Notes under the pieces: generated by a model | Databases searched by the model: none | Told to the model about the DNA's origin: nothing | The model's input: only the letters and a program-made list of their open reading frames with translations | Position numbers and translations under genes: made by a program | Origin: Acridotheres tristis | Lineage: Eukaryota; Chordata; Aves; Passeriformes; Sturnidae | Length of the DNA stretch: 64,000 bases | Assembly (NCBI GenBank): GCA_037013685.1 | Contig: CM072895.1 | Coordinates: forward strand, 7,352,463-7,416,462 | Direction of reading: 5' to 3' | Part shown: positions 37,551-49,870 of the stretch, piece by piece | How positions within the stretch are numbered: the first letter of the stretch is position 1 | How the letters are laid out: each line of letters starts with the position of its first letter

Positions 37551-40500
37551 TGCTGTGATCTTGGCTTACCCTTATTGCTTTTGGAAATCTTAGGTTCTTC
37601 TTACAGCATTATGGCATGAAGCTTCAGCAAAAATTCCAGCACAGATGTTGATGTGTAGAGGTGAATTCGGATTATATTTGGACTGTGATCAGAATTCAGA
37701 CTTTGTGGGCCTGAAGTACGTAAGGGTCCTGTGATGTAGGTTTGGCCTTCTTTGCTCGTGAAACTCCTATTTTTGGATTGTAGCTTTCCTGGATAGGCAT
37801 CCAAATCAATGTGTACATGAATGATGTACAGTATATGAAAGGCAGCTTTTCTAAGGAGCTCTACAGCTGCATTTTGAATGGTGTTGGTGTCAGTAGCTGC
37901 TTAACCAGAATTACAGAAGTGCCTGACCACACTGATTTCCACTGAGCTGCTGGAATTTCATTAAGTGTTAGCTGATTTGTTCAGGTTGCCAGAGGACTTC
38001 AAAAACAGGCTCTGGCTTGATCTGGGAGGGCAAGTTTCACCCATCAGAATTGGGCATAAATTTGTGAGTCAGATCTTTCTGCAAATCTTATGCGTGGGAT
38101 TTCCTGGGGGAGATCTCTGCACAGTGTTTGTAGCAGCTCTGGAGCTGCTTCACTGCAAGCGAGGGTGAAGCTGGAAACAGCAGAGTTTACTGAATGAGTC
38201 TCTGCTGTGTGGGTCACATACAGGCTTGGGGCAAGGTTAACCTCGGAATTGCTGGTGCAAATTCTGGTGATGAGCAGTGTGGAGTGTGTGTGTATCTCTT
38301 TAGGAGAGTGATGGCATCAACAACCTCATAGAAAGTCCCTCAAGAAGGCTGGTGCTTGCTGCACTTTAAGCAGGGCAGAAAATCTCAGAAATAAATCTTG
38401 TGATCTTTCTGCTTTCCAGCTGCTCCTTTCATATACTTATGGTGGAAGGCTGGGCAGTTTCTGGTTTTATTGGGGGCCATTTACCTGTCCTTGGGAACTA
38501 TTGCTGATTAATTTGAATGTGGCTAAGATAGCTGGCAGACTGTGCTTTCTTTTATTTTCTATTTCATTTTCTCTGCATTTTCATGGGGTGCAGTATCACT
38601 GTAATTCACATATGAACGTTACTTTGAATGGTGTTATTGTTGCAAAAAAAGTTTAAGAGGTGCCCGAGGGTGTAGAACATTATTGAAATGAAAGTTTTTT
38701 TGAAACTCATATTTCAGAGCTCATTAACTTACACAGTTCTGTGGGGGGTAGGGATCAGTAAATGAACAGTGATTATCTATAATCTCTGTGTTGGTGTCTG
38801 CCTTAGCTTCCTGTCTAGCTCTGTATCTAGATAGAAAACCATTTATATAATTGTACATATGGCACAGAGAGAGAATTAATCTTCGGAACTCATTGTTTAA
38901 CACTGGACAAAAATACAAGGTCGAAACATGGTGGCACATAAAATCTTTGACTTGAACCAAAGTCAAGTCAGAGTGAGAACCAAGAGAGTCAAAACACATG
39001 AGCTGAGCTCCATGGGGAACCAGCAAAGTCAATTTTCAGTTCAGAATTCGTCTTTCTTTGGTGCTTAGTTTGGTTCCACATCTGTTTAAAAAACCCTAAA
39101 GGCTGGGTTTTCTTTCTTCTTGTAGATGCATACATTTCTTTCTGTCTTTTCATAGAAGAACTTGAATACTTTTTACTGGAGTTTTCCAACCGTAGAAAAC
39201 AGCAACTCTAAAGAATAAAGTTTGAGAAAATTGGGTGGATGAAAAATAGGAATTTTTCCTGCTCTTGTTCCAGGAGTAGCTGCTCAGTTGAGCTCTAACT
39301 TGTGGGGGGCAGAATACAAGAACGTGTTCAATATTATTCAAAGACACTGAGGATACCTAGACAGAGTAGGCTGTGACTCTCAGCACCATGAGCAGTATCT
39401 CAAGTGATTTGTGCCTTTTCTTCAGCTCTGACATATGGAAAAGGCTGTCTTAGAAAGTGTTCCTGATTATAAACTTCATTTTGTAATTTATTAAATATAA
39501 CCTCCCCTCCAACTCACTGAATTTATATTATCCTCCTTTGCCTGCAATTTTGGTTCCTGCATTCCAAAAGCTATCTACAGATTTGGCCCTGTGGCTCTGC
39601 CACTCTGTGCTCTCCTCTGCTATGCCTCACCTCTCTTGCTTCTCTGTTTTCCCATCAGGCTTTTCCCTCCTCTGCTGTTCTGCTTCCTTAACCCAGAATC
39701 GCTTCCTCTGATGTTTTGCTCTCCTTGCTCCCTTGGAATTCATCATCTTCTTGTCCTACAGGACCTCTGCTCCCGTTATTTTACCCTGAAGATTTCCTTG
39801 TCCCCACTCCAGCTCCTGGCAGGGTTAGGAAGCACTGTCTGCAAGAGTGACTTCCATCTGCAAGTTTCAGCACTGGATGCCCAAGGCAGGATGGAAGGGA
39901 TTGGTTTTTATTTTAAAACACTATTTGGGAGTAATAAGAATTCCTGATTAAGTTTTTCAAATAAAAAAAATAAGAGTTGTTACAGGGATAACCCTAGGGT
40001 TTCATTATTTCTCTTTTTTTAGCATACAGTATTTCACAGTAAAGATATTAGGTCCATTTACACTTCACATTCCCACTTCATGACGCCTAGAATATGCAAT
40101 TCCATCCAGTCCTAGAGGCATCTGCAGTGCCCAGCACAGATCACTCACACTGCTTGTTGCTGGACAAGCCACTTACCAGGGTGGGAAAGGACAAAGCAAG
40201 ACTTTGGAGGTGGGGCTGGAGATTTTTCTTTTATCTGACATCCCAATAGCAATGCTGATATAGGCTATTTCTGTGGATTTCTTGTGGAATTGGGGTAATT
40301 CAATGAAAACACTGGAGGGTTCTAGGGCTGGCAGAATTTTCTCTCTTGAGTGTACTGATGTCAGCAGTGCTGCTTACATACAAGTGGCACTCAGCGTGCT
40401 GGTGACTATGTCTGTCCTCCAACGACAACAAACTGAACTAGTCCCTCTCTTTTTCTTCTTGACCCTTTCACCACTCCAGGTTTTCTGGTTTTTTTTCCCT

Positions 40501-41650
40501 TCCCTTTTCTCATTTTCTTTCCACTGCTGCTGTAAATTTAACAAGAAAATTTCCTTTCTCCAAATTCGTAGCCAACTGTAGCTGTTTTGATTGCTTTTAC
40601 TCAGGGCTATCACAACTCTTCACTTTGAATTTTTATTAAAAAAGCTTAAAGTGGAATGCGGAGTTTATATTCCTGATCTAACTTTTAAAAATAAAACAGT
40701 TACAGTTCAAAGCCAGGACAGCTGCTGGTAGCTGCCATTCAGAATGCTGGCTGTCAGTCTGATTTTTAAAATGACTTCTTCCCTCTTCCCCTCCCACTGT
40801 AATAGCTTCACATTCCACATTGAACCTCAAAGCTGTGATGTCACCCGGGGGCTGTATGTATACCAAGTGCCGACTTAAACATTACTGGCTTTTAAAACAA
40901 CAAAAAATGGAAAAATAAGTTCCTTCTTACTTCTCTGCCAGTGAGACAGCAACACCAAGGCTAAAAAAAACCTGCCTGTTGTCAAATCAATGCCAAGAAT
41001 GTGAAAATAAGGCCTCCTGGGTTTTTTTGCTTTTTTTGCTTTTGTTTGTTTGTTTTGCTCTAGTTTCTGGTCTGCTTAAAACCAGTATAATAAATTCAGT
41101 TCCAGTCTGAGTCAAGTGTTGGAGCTGGTGCCAGCTCACCAGTTGCTGTAGGATGGGCACTCAGATCTGGGGCTGGGAAGGGAAAAACCTCTCCAGCCTC
41201 TGTGTACTATTTGCATGCTTCTGCACATACATATCAAGTGGCAAAAATTGCCAAAGGCTACAAACTCCAGGCTTGCTCTCTTACTGGTGACTTTAGCAGT
41301 GCTATAGTAGTTTGAAGAATCTCCTTGCTATACAGTTTACTTAATAGATTTAGTCAGGATTGCAAGCTTCAGATCAGGCTCAGATTTCCTCAGATGTGAT
41401 GATGGAGAGCGAAAATGATTAAAAGTAATACTGGAAGTTTGCTTTGAAGTGTTGGCTTTTAGGAGCCTGCAATGCTCATGACCTTGGGCAGCCCTGGAAC
41501 TTCCATCTTCACAGGGTCAGCCCTTGCCCAGAGCTAATGGCATTGCTCTCCTTCACATGCAGTGATGAATGAGCAGGACTTTGGTGGTATTTAACCAAGT
41601 TTCTCCCCCAAATGCTTGAAGGAAAAAGGGAGTTGCCTTCCTCTGAGACA
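37551..41650. other. Non-coding, nothing supportable
   Basis: AT-rich with short chance open frames. A C/T-rich open stretch (39591-39947, 118 codons) begins with low-complexity Leu/Pro/Phe/Cys codons and reflects a pyrimidine-rich strand rather than a protein. Confidence 0.6.
41025..41056. repeat. T-rich and (TTTG)n low-complexity run
   Basis: Alternating 'tttttttgc' blocks followed by 'tttgtttgtttgtttt'. It has no coding or structural signal. Confidence 0.85.
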
Positions 41651-41695
41651 GACATAGAATGCTTTGGATTGGAAGGGACCTTAAGGATTGTCTAG
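41651..41695 (-). mobile_element. CR1 LINE 3' tail fragment (minus strand)
   Basis: Reads on the + strand as 'catagaatgctttggattgg', 'aagggaccttaagg', 'attgtctag', which is the reverse complement of the CR1 3' end (CTAGA...ATCcTTAAGGTCCCTTCCAA...ATTCTATG). Only about 45 bases are recognisable. The match stops abruptly at 'tctag', beyond which the sequence is unrelated, so this is a severely truncated insertion. Confidence 0.85.
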
Positions 41696-44600
41696 AAATG
41701 AAAGGGTAAATAATATTTTTTGTTTGTTTTCTGAGTTCGTAAATGTAGCTGCTGCTGCAATTATAAAACCAAATACTTTCCTTTTGGAGAACTATTAACA
41801 TTGACAATGACATCAAAAAACAATTCATCAGGAGCCACAGTGTCAACTTCAGTTTGGTAGTGCAAAACAAACAGAAAACTGAGATGCTGTTCTGGGGAGA
41901 GGATAGAACTGCTGTGGAGAAGGCATTATGGGCACTTTTTTCTTTTAACAATAACATTTAATAGCCTTTAAAAGAGCATTTTCCCCATTCCCCCAAGTAA
42001 TTTCTTGGCAGGGAGTTAAGTGAAAGGAAGAAGGTTTTTTTTCTAAGGGCTTTTATATGATACTAAATAAATCTAGCGGCCTTCTAAGCAACAAACTCCT
42101 CCCCTGAGCTGCCCAGACTGTCTCTTACCAGCAGCCCTGGAGTGGCCTGATGGTGTCTGACTGGTAAGTGCTGAAAGCATTACCAAGCCACACCGAGGGC
42201 TGAGCTCTCCGGCGGATGCCAGATGGAACCAGCATCAAGTCATTATTATTATTATTTATTAATTATCCACCTCACTAATGTGCAGAGCAATTTGACGCTG
42301 TTAAAAGGCACATTACAAGTGGAAAACAGGAGGCCTTGTCTTGAAGACTGTGTCTGTTCTCCAGGGATAGACCCTTCTAAAGAGAGTTTTTCCTAAGTCA
42401 AGGCAGAAAGCAATGATCACCTTAACTGTCTCTTCTGGTCCCCCTCTTTCTACACTGACCTTACAAGTCCTGCTGTCAATTGTCACATGGAGCAGGGATG
42501 TCTGCTGAGTTTGCCCTGTTCTTTTTAAAATAATGTCCCACATGGACAAGGATCCCTCACTTGCATTTCTCTCTGGGTTCCCTTGATGCCCTCAGCAGAG
42601 CAGGCAGAATTTCTCCCTGAATACGGAATCTGGTTCTACAGCTGAAAGGAGGTGGTAAATGCTGGAGCTGCAGATCAACATTGTGCATATGAACCTGATT
42701 TTTCAGATCATGTCCAAGGAAAGAAGAAACATAAACAGCAGTTCACAGAGTGACTGAGAGGTGACATAAAGAGAAAAGACTTTTTCTGGCAGCCAAAGGT
42801 AGCGTCATGTCACAGAGATCAAGGGCTGAGATGTGGGTCCCTTTCCATTCCTCTGTCATGTTGTGGCTTGTGCAGCTGTAGAATTTGGGATTTCTCATAG
42901 TGTGAGGCTTAATATTGTTTGCCTCCAATGTCAGTTTTCCTTGCAAACTGGTTGTGTTCATGTGAGCATGGAATAAGTAATGGTTATAGGGATAGGTGGG
43001 ATGAGGAGCAAACCATGCTGGGAATTGGAAGAAATCAGATCAGAGAAACAAGCGGCAGCAAAAATGTGGAACCTCTCCTGACCCCTTCTCACACATTTTT
43101 TTCCTGAAAATTTCCACTCTGATGTTTATTCCCCCTGCCCCCGCTCAGGCCCTTATGTGGGCAGGAGTGCAGGCACTGAGGGATTTGCAAGGATCTCTGA
43201 GTGCCTGGTTTGTAGCAGAAAAGCCAATGCTGAGGTTTGAGGAGCTGTTAGCTGCAGCTTTGGGAAATAGGAGGAAGGAGGCAGAAATAAAGAAGTAAAT
43301 CTACTTGTCTGCTCAACATCAGTCTTGGTGAGACAGAGGGCTTTATACCAGAGCCAGGGTACCCTGACCCATCTGAGACTTACCCTGCTTTGGCTCCTGA
43401 GGTAGGGGGCATTTCTTACTATTTTGGCCTAAGCTGTTAGCTTGTCTGAGGGACATTTTTGATAGAGTTTAGAAAATAAACAACGCACCTAATACTTTAT
43501 TCAGCCTGTGAACTGGACTGAATATTGTGCTGACGATCCAGTTCTTGACATTTGCATGCCAAGGAGCTATGTAGTGCAATGTGATATATATTATTCATGC
43601 TCTCATGTACCTCATTTTCACTCTGTGTGACAGCACTTCTAGGATCAAGGTTCAGCACACTTCAGTGGACCTGGAGGCTTTATGGTTCTGATGCCTGGAA
43701 GCAAAACAGAAAAGAAACATTTGGGATGTGAGGTGTCTTTTGCCCAATGGATTTTCTTTGGATCGTGCCAGTTAACCAGGTCTTTGGTCAGCACGCAAAT
43801 AGGCACTGTCTTGGGCTCAAACATGCACCTTAATTAAAAGGATTCAATTAATGCAGACTAATTTAAGATTCAATTTAAAAAGACCTCAGTTAATGCAATG
43901 TGGATAGCTGTGTAGACACTTTGATCTTTCTAGACTGGAGTTTTTTAGCTGAGTTTAAGACATTTAGGCCAACGTGAAACAAGATGCTCACCAATTAGTA
44001 ACAGGGGCTTAGCTCATCCTGGATAAACTGCTTTAAGTAAATCAGAATAAGCTTGTGGGCAGATAAGGACTAAATAGGTCAGAGACAACTGGTGTTGACT
44101 TAATAGATTTGCATTTCCCTCTGAGTTAGTTTAGAACTGATGCCCTCACACTGTAGGGTGTCTTTGCTGATAGTGCTGTTTTTCAGAGCAGCTATAAAGA
44201 TGAGTTCCTGACCAACTATAAAACCCCACAAAATAATCTTTCGTCTTTATATTGGTCTGCTTCTACTTTGAATATAATTTGTGTTTGGGATGAGTAAATT
44301 TTAAACCAATGAATCTGCCTTGTGCTTGTGGCTCTGATCCCAGGTGCTGAACAACAAGTGCACATGAACATCCTCATCCTCCTTAGGAAGAGAAATCTGC
44401 TTCAAGGGAGGAGTTGGCTAATTCCATTCTCCATGAGCTCCTGTAGCAAATGATGCCTCTTTATCCTGGCTGTAGGGATAAATTGTCGTTTAAAATTACA
44501 CCCACTTTAATTGCAGAATATACCCAGGAAAGGCCTGGACTGACAGTCACTGGGAGCATTGCATGGTATTGGTACCCATGAGCTGGAGATAATTTTGTGG

Positions 44601-44790
44601 GGTAAGATCACAGTGGGTGACAGAGATTCAAATAATGTGTTTTTGATTTTCTTTTTATATCAAGTAGGCATTTTGCTGTTCTCTTTTAAGCAGACTCTGG
44701 AATGGCTGTTTCAGTGATGAGATGGACCATGATGTCACACTGCTGCCCAAATATCAGCTAATCTGATAAGACTTCTCCAAAGCAGTGGTA
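41696..44790. other. Non-coding; 42060-42330 and 43820-43910 unusual
   Basis: 42060-42330 combines CpG-bearing words ('ctccggcgg'), an ATT run and TAATTA cores. 43820-43910 repeats 'attcaattaatgcag'-type homeodomain-like words. Both are enhancer-like by composition only. A short donor-flanked piece ('actg|gtaagtg' at 42165) has no convincing exon body. Confidence 0.5.
42242..42266. repeat. (ATT)n run leading into an ATTAATTAT homeodomain-type core
   Basis: About five ATT units grade into 'tattaattat', which contains TAATTA-type cores. The repeat lies in a segment (42060-42330) with otherwise unusual composition for the region. Confidence 0.85.
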
Positions 44791-44931
44791 TATCCTTATT
44801 ATGTACACAAGAAAATGGAGGCAGAGAGAATCTATGTCATTGGTCTAAATCTGTACATCAAGTATTTGTCAGCCAGGATGTAAACTTGGATCTGCCAGAG
44901 CAGGAGCCCATGACCCGCCTCAGGACCATTT
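44791..44931 (-). mobile_element. MIR-type SINE remnant (minus strand)
   Basis: On the + strand the order 'acaagaaaatggaggcagag', 'tcattggtctaaatctgtac', 'agccaggatgtaaacttgga', 'tctgccagagcaggagccca' parallels the reverse complement of MIR (..GAGGAAACTGAGGCACAGAG..TTGCCCAAGGTCACACAG..AGCCAGGATTCGAACCCAGG..TCCAGAGCCC). Blocks are in the right order and spacing but heavily substituted. The flank 'tatccttattatgta' corresponds to the MIR 3' part. It has no coding potential. Confidence 0.78.
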
Positions 44932-47900
44932 TACTTCTGTTGAAAAGGTTATTTGACATTTGAATTCAGCTTGCAAAATGCTTTGGTTCCTGGCAGACAT
45001 TAAGCAGTATGTAAAACATTGGGCTGAGATGTAAACAAGAGAAATTAAAATCATACACCCAGGGCCAAAATGGGCTAATCTGTGTGGGCAAAATTAGATG
45101 CTGCAAGCAATCAAAACAAGACTTTGATTTTTAGACACACTGACTTTTTATATAAGAGAAGAGCATCCAGGTCTGTAGAGTTTAGACAGATTTGGGCTTA
45201 GTCCTTTCTGTCATTGTGATCCCTATACTGTGATTCTTTGTAGACGGCCATGAAGATGGAAAGCTACACCCAGAGATCATTTTTAATTAAGAATAGTTGC
45301 TATTATTTAGCATAGTGACATGGGCAGTGTATCAGGGGAATTTCTAACTTTGTAAGATAGACAGAATTGATGACAAAAGCCTTTCCTGAAAGCTAATTGT
45401 CTCGAGTGTATCCGAAGTTGTGCTTGCTTTGCCTGTGCTGTTAATCAGAGGGTGGAAGCCAGTGAAGCAGGAAACACTGGGTGCAGCACACAGAGTTCCA
45501 GGGGCACACAGGAATTTGCTGGAGTTTTGGGCAGGAACTGGAGTAGCCACAAGATCTCACTCTGCTCAGGAGCAGCTGCCATCAGTATCACAGGGTCCAG
45601 TCCTGGGACCAGCCCCAAGACATGGGCTCTGCCAGATCCCTTTCCTGTTTGTCCCAGAGCTGTTCCCTGAGGCTCCCTGACATCCCCCATGGGATACTTC
45701 AGTAGTGGGGCACCCTGCCTGCCATTTGGTTACTGGGATGCCTTTGTGCAGAAGGCAGCATTTCTGTAGGTCACTTTGTTTTGATCATGATTTACATTGT
45801 TAGGTATTTGTCCTTGTTATGAATTTTCAGTCCTACCAAGGCTTGAGGTGGAGCTATGGGTTGGTTGTGTCTGATCCTGGTGAACCACTGGGCTTTCACA
45901 CTGAGATGTAACTCTTAGTTGCAATGTAACTCTGATTTTCTCCTGTTTATATCTATTAGAATATTTTTTTTTGTATGTAGGTTTTAAGTCCTCTGCAAGT
46001 CCCCTGTCTTTATCAGGTTTAGGAAGAAAGGATCCATATTTCTGAATAAATATTATAGGATGTAAAATAATAGTAGTAAAAAACCTCAACAATAAAATTC
46101 TTGTAAGAGTCTGAGCCATGCTGGTCGTTCTGTCACAGGATGCAATTGAAATTAAGTTTGTTTTTTTTTTTCTTTTTGGCCTTTTGTAAGTAATATTGGA
46201 GCATTCCTAGAGATAAAGGAAAAAAAATCCCATGTAATGAGGGGTTAAAAATATTGACTTTTGGTTCTTATAATAGGAAGACTTTCCTTAGTTCTGCAGG
46301 CAGGCTCGTATCAACTTTGAATTCAATTTAGGGATTGAGTTTAACATGCGTAACCCACTGGGTTTGAAACTATAAAGGGACTTAAAAATGTACAACAGAT
46401 AGGACCTTAGAAGTCTAAAGGATCCTTCACAAGATGAAAAGTATTTTATGTTGTTTGAGATACAGTAGTCTCTGAATTACACTTCAAAAAGCTTAACACA
46501 TCCTTAAAATACATTCACAAGGGAAGATAATAATGTACAGTTTTAAATTTAGGCAGTGCATGTTCACCAATAAAGTTTCATCATCTTGAATAATTTAAGC
46601 TAGTGTGGATATTATCATTGAACTTAGAGAGAAACCTGAAAAATGTGGAGACCCCTGCTTAGTGCTGATGACTGTGTAATGCTGTGAATGGTTGTAAATT
46701 CTTTGGGGAATCCACTGATGCATTCTTCTTGTATATTTATAACAAAACTCTTGTATTAAAGTTTCATTTTCTTCTGTTTTAAACCTAAGCTAAAACAGGA
46801 GTATAAAAGCCATTGAGGAATGCAGAAGTATTACTAATGTTTCAGAAAATGGAATTATTAACCATAACACAGTAATGCTCAAGGCCTGCTAGATGTTGCC
46901 TACTGATCAGCCCGCCTTGAAATTATGTTTATTTGCTTAAGTGAGTTTTTGGTTTATATTTTGTGAAAACGTAATTTTTTTCCCCCCTATGCATGAACCC
47001 AAAATTGCTTAGTCTGTGTCCTTTTCCCTTGGATGTGATACCATAGCAGCAGCAGCAGCAGCAGCACACGCAGTTGCTAGCTAGGTAGCTTATTATTATG
47101 GTCACACTCCAGCACACAGCATACTTGTTGGAAGTTTCCAGAAATATTGCACTGCAGTCATTTTCCTTGCCGTTATGCTAATGGAATCAGGAAAATCAAT
47201 TGTCCTTAAGGAACAGGGGAATGAGATGTGCTGTAAATGCCACAGGATGAGTGATTGGTTGATTGCAGGGATGGTGATTCAAACACGCCTCATCTCTACA
47301 TTATCCTGATGAATTTTTATGGCCCTGCCTTTTTTTCTTCTATAGCTGTGGAGGAAGGTTTATGGCTTGCAGCTTTTTAGTTGATTGAATGCAGCTGGCA
47401 TTGTTGCAGTGCAGAACAAATAGGTACTTTTTCTTTACAGCCTTAAAAGTAGATTGAAGAAATTGCACACCAACATTTTTGCAACAAAAGCATTCTTAAA
47501 AATGCAGATATTTTATGAAATTACTTTGCTCTCCTTCTCTACTGTCAGTAATCTTTCTATCAGAATAAAGGACAAAAATTGCTTGAGATTCTAGAGGAGC
47601 ATAGCTCCAATTTTTTATTCTTATCACAAAGAAAGCTAACTAAGGAGTTTCATTAGTATTCATTTTAGCCCAACGTAATTTTCTCCTTCCTAGTAACAAA
47701 AAAAGAAAAAAATGTATGCCTGTAACACCACTGAACCAAAGAAGGTCATCCTAAGTATATCAGCATTTTCTGTAACTCTTTCAGATTGTATTCACAAGGT
47801 AGTAAAGATAACTGCTTCAGCTCAAATTATAATAGTTCTAGTTACAGAATATAGAACACTATAATATAAAGGGTCTTATTTGATTGAATAAAACAACACC

Positions 47901-48483
47901 CATGATCAGCTCTGAGCACTGAGCTGCTGACAGCTAAAGCCAAACACATAGGAGCATTCTATTTATATCCAATTAATTTGCTGATAATTTATTCTCCCAC
48001 TATACAATTTCCACATTACAGACAATGTTGATGTGACGTAGGGAACCTTTTTTGGAGGGTGTTTTTCAAAGATGGAAACTCGGCTTGTTTTCCCCCTTTG
48101 AATCAGCAATCCCTAAGAGGCAGTAAAATTTGAGTTACAGTATTTCCTTACGGAGTTCTGTTGTTGCACTATCATGACATTTTGACTGTTTTGCTTTTTC
48201 ATTTTGCATGTATTGAATATTTTCAAAGCCAAGAGGTCTGTAACAGCTATGCACTGTGACATCTTACTGACACAGCCATGCCTGTGCGTTTTGAGCCGGA
48301 TTTATAAAAACTTCGTCCTTCTTGGGCTACTCCTGAGTGGTGCCTTTCAGCCACAGGATTACTTAGTGATAGTTACGGGGATTCATGAGAATTTTAGCTG
48401 AACTCAAAACATTATTTCTCCCCTGGCTGGATCTGGAGATGGTCTCTATAGGTGAAAATGTGTGCTGTTGTTTTAAATACAGA
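44932..48483. other. Non-coding apart from the AGC repeat
   Basis: 45420-45690 is GC-richer with overlapping open frames on both strands (86, 81 and 72 codons) and no recognisable protein. 47160-47330 is repeat-free, carries an octamer-like 'atgctaat' and looks like a conserved element, without proof. Confidence 0.55.
47045..47065. repeat. (AGC)7 trinucleotide microsatellite
   Basis: Seven uninterrupted AGC units. On the opposite strand this is (GCT)7. It lies in no supported exon. Uninterrupted CAG/CTG tracts of this length are usually polymorphic. Confidence 0.97.
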
Positions 48484-48650
48484 AGGCCTGATTCACCACT
48501 GTGTTTAATCTCATATAATAAATTGCATCTGTGCCAAGCGGGTGCAAAATACCACTGCTGATGTGATTGGGGAATTGTGATTTGATCGCATTCTACACTC
48601 AGTTTGCACAGGTGTTAATATCAGCATGAGTGTAAGGAAATGAGGAACAC
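48484..48650. repeat. Old inverted-repeat element, probably an ancient amniote MITE-like repeat
   Basis: The segment opens with 'ggcctgattcaccactgtg', a type of motif I associate with old palindromic interspersed repeats of turtles, crocodiles and birds. It has two related arms in opposite orientation. 'ctgtgccaagcgggtgcaaa' in the left arm matches the reverse complement of the right arm around 'acactcagtttgcacaggtg' (CTGTGCAAACTGAGTGT), with a few changes. The arms flank about 60 bases of unrelated sequence. There is no open frame. The family name is uncertain, and the recognition rests on the visible inverted arms plus memory of the family. Confidence 0.45.
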
Positions 48651-49150
48651 TAAAATTAAAAAAAAAGTCCTTCTTTATGGAAAATTAAATCCAAACTCGT
48701 GGTATTAAAAGGTTTTACTTTTACACGTGTGTCGCTGAAAAGATAAAATGCCTCTAATATTTGGATCAAAATAATTTCAAACGAAGTATCAATGATGAAG
48801 AGAAGCATTTAGGTGTAAGATATTATAGTACACACCCTGAGTAAATGTGGGCTTAAGTAGGACATAAGTAACACACAGCCCTTGTCCTGTGAGTTTCACC
48901 TACTGACAGCATTATAACGAGAAACAGAGGTGCCAGATCGCAGGGCTAACCTTAACAGAGGAAATGAAATATGATTTTTTTAGCATTGTGATGACTCTGT
49001 TCACAGATGTCATGGATATTGATGGCACTGTGTTGTAGTTTTTGCCGCCAGGTTACTGGAAGCAATTTTATTTTTATTCTTTTCATCCTGTTACCTCTGT
49101 TATCAACACTTCCCTACAAAATCTTCACTTGTGTTTTCTTCTTGTTTCAG

Positions 49151-49253
49151 ATGCATACACAGATAAAACTATTGTGAATTGCAAATGCCCATTATTGGAA
49201 ATATATACTTTCTGTGTCTATTGTCTGTCAGCTAGCTTTGCTGGAATTTAATT
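49151..49253 (+). other. Candidate terminal exon, 33 open codons after a strong acceptor
   Basis: The acceptor 'gtgttttcttcttgtttcag' ending at 49150 is close to ideal. One frame then encodes 33 codons ('AYTDKTIVNCKCPLLE...') before a TAA at about 49250. It lies about 230 bases upstream of the CpG-retaining segment. No poly(A) signal is placed convincingly. The protein is not recognised, and a chance acceptor is the simplest explanation. Confidence 0.12.
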
Positions 49254-49479
49254 TTATATATATAATATTGTTCTTTCCAGTGTCCTGGTTTCAAATAAAG
49301 CAATTTCTTCAAAATAATTTATTGGTAATTCACTAATGTGAAATTGTAATAACCTTCTCAAGTCATTTGTTAGCGTTGATTCTTTTTTAATCGAAATACG
49401 TAAACATAGTTCTGTTAACACATTTATAGCTAAAATTGCAGAAGTCATTCATCTTCCCTTTGGTCATAATGGCTTTGAT

Positions 49480-49870
49480 GTGATCTGTGTCAGCCATGGG
49501 GAAGCAGAAGAGCAGTAGCTGCGTCACGAGGGCTCACCAGGACAGATTCATGTTTTCCAAAGCGTGTGTGGATTTCAAGACGGTTTACATTGATAACGCT
49601 TTAAGAATGGCTTATTATCATAGTTACACAGGCAGCGAGCCAGACTCAGCCTTCCCTGACTAATATGAATGGTCTTTCTTGTTTATGTTCTGGTCAACCA
49701 TCTAAGGGGCTGCAAGGAAGTGGAAAGAAACCATTTTGAATGTTAATGAATGAGAGAAAATCACGGCTCATCAGATTACAAAGCCTGTGCTCGCTCGTTC
49801 TGGTGGGCAGCAGGCAGGAGATGCTCCCACGTCTGCCTAGGCAGTGGATAGATATCCCTGGTGGAAGTGA
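49480..49870. promoter_or_regulatory. CpG-retaining segment, candidate conserved non-coding element
   Basis: Ten CpG sites (49522, 49527, 49563, 49581, 49597, 49636, 49764, 49792, 49796, 49830) survive in under 400 bases of an otherwise CpG-depleted region. The sequence between them is balanced and free of simple repeats. Stops occur in all frames over its first half, so it is not an obvious exon. Retained CpGs in non-repeat, non-coding DNA are what old, constrained, often unmethylated enhancers show. This is inference from composition only, since no alignment is available. Confidence 0.35.

Noticed and set aside
39591..39947. 118-codon + strand open frame rich in Leu, Pro and Cys
   Set aside because: Reflects a pyrimidine-rich strand, and the first third is low complexity.
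41553..41957. 134-codon minus-strand open frame, the longest in the window
   Set aside because: It runs through the CR1 tail at 41651-41695, so its sequence is not a single protein-coding unit. No motif recognised.
47045..47065. (AGC)7 as a coding poly-amino-acid tract
   Set aside because: The frame it sits in is short, on the minus strand would encode poly-Cys, and has no exon signals.
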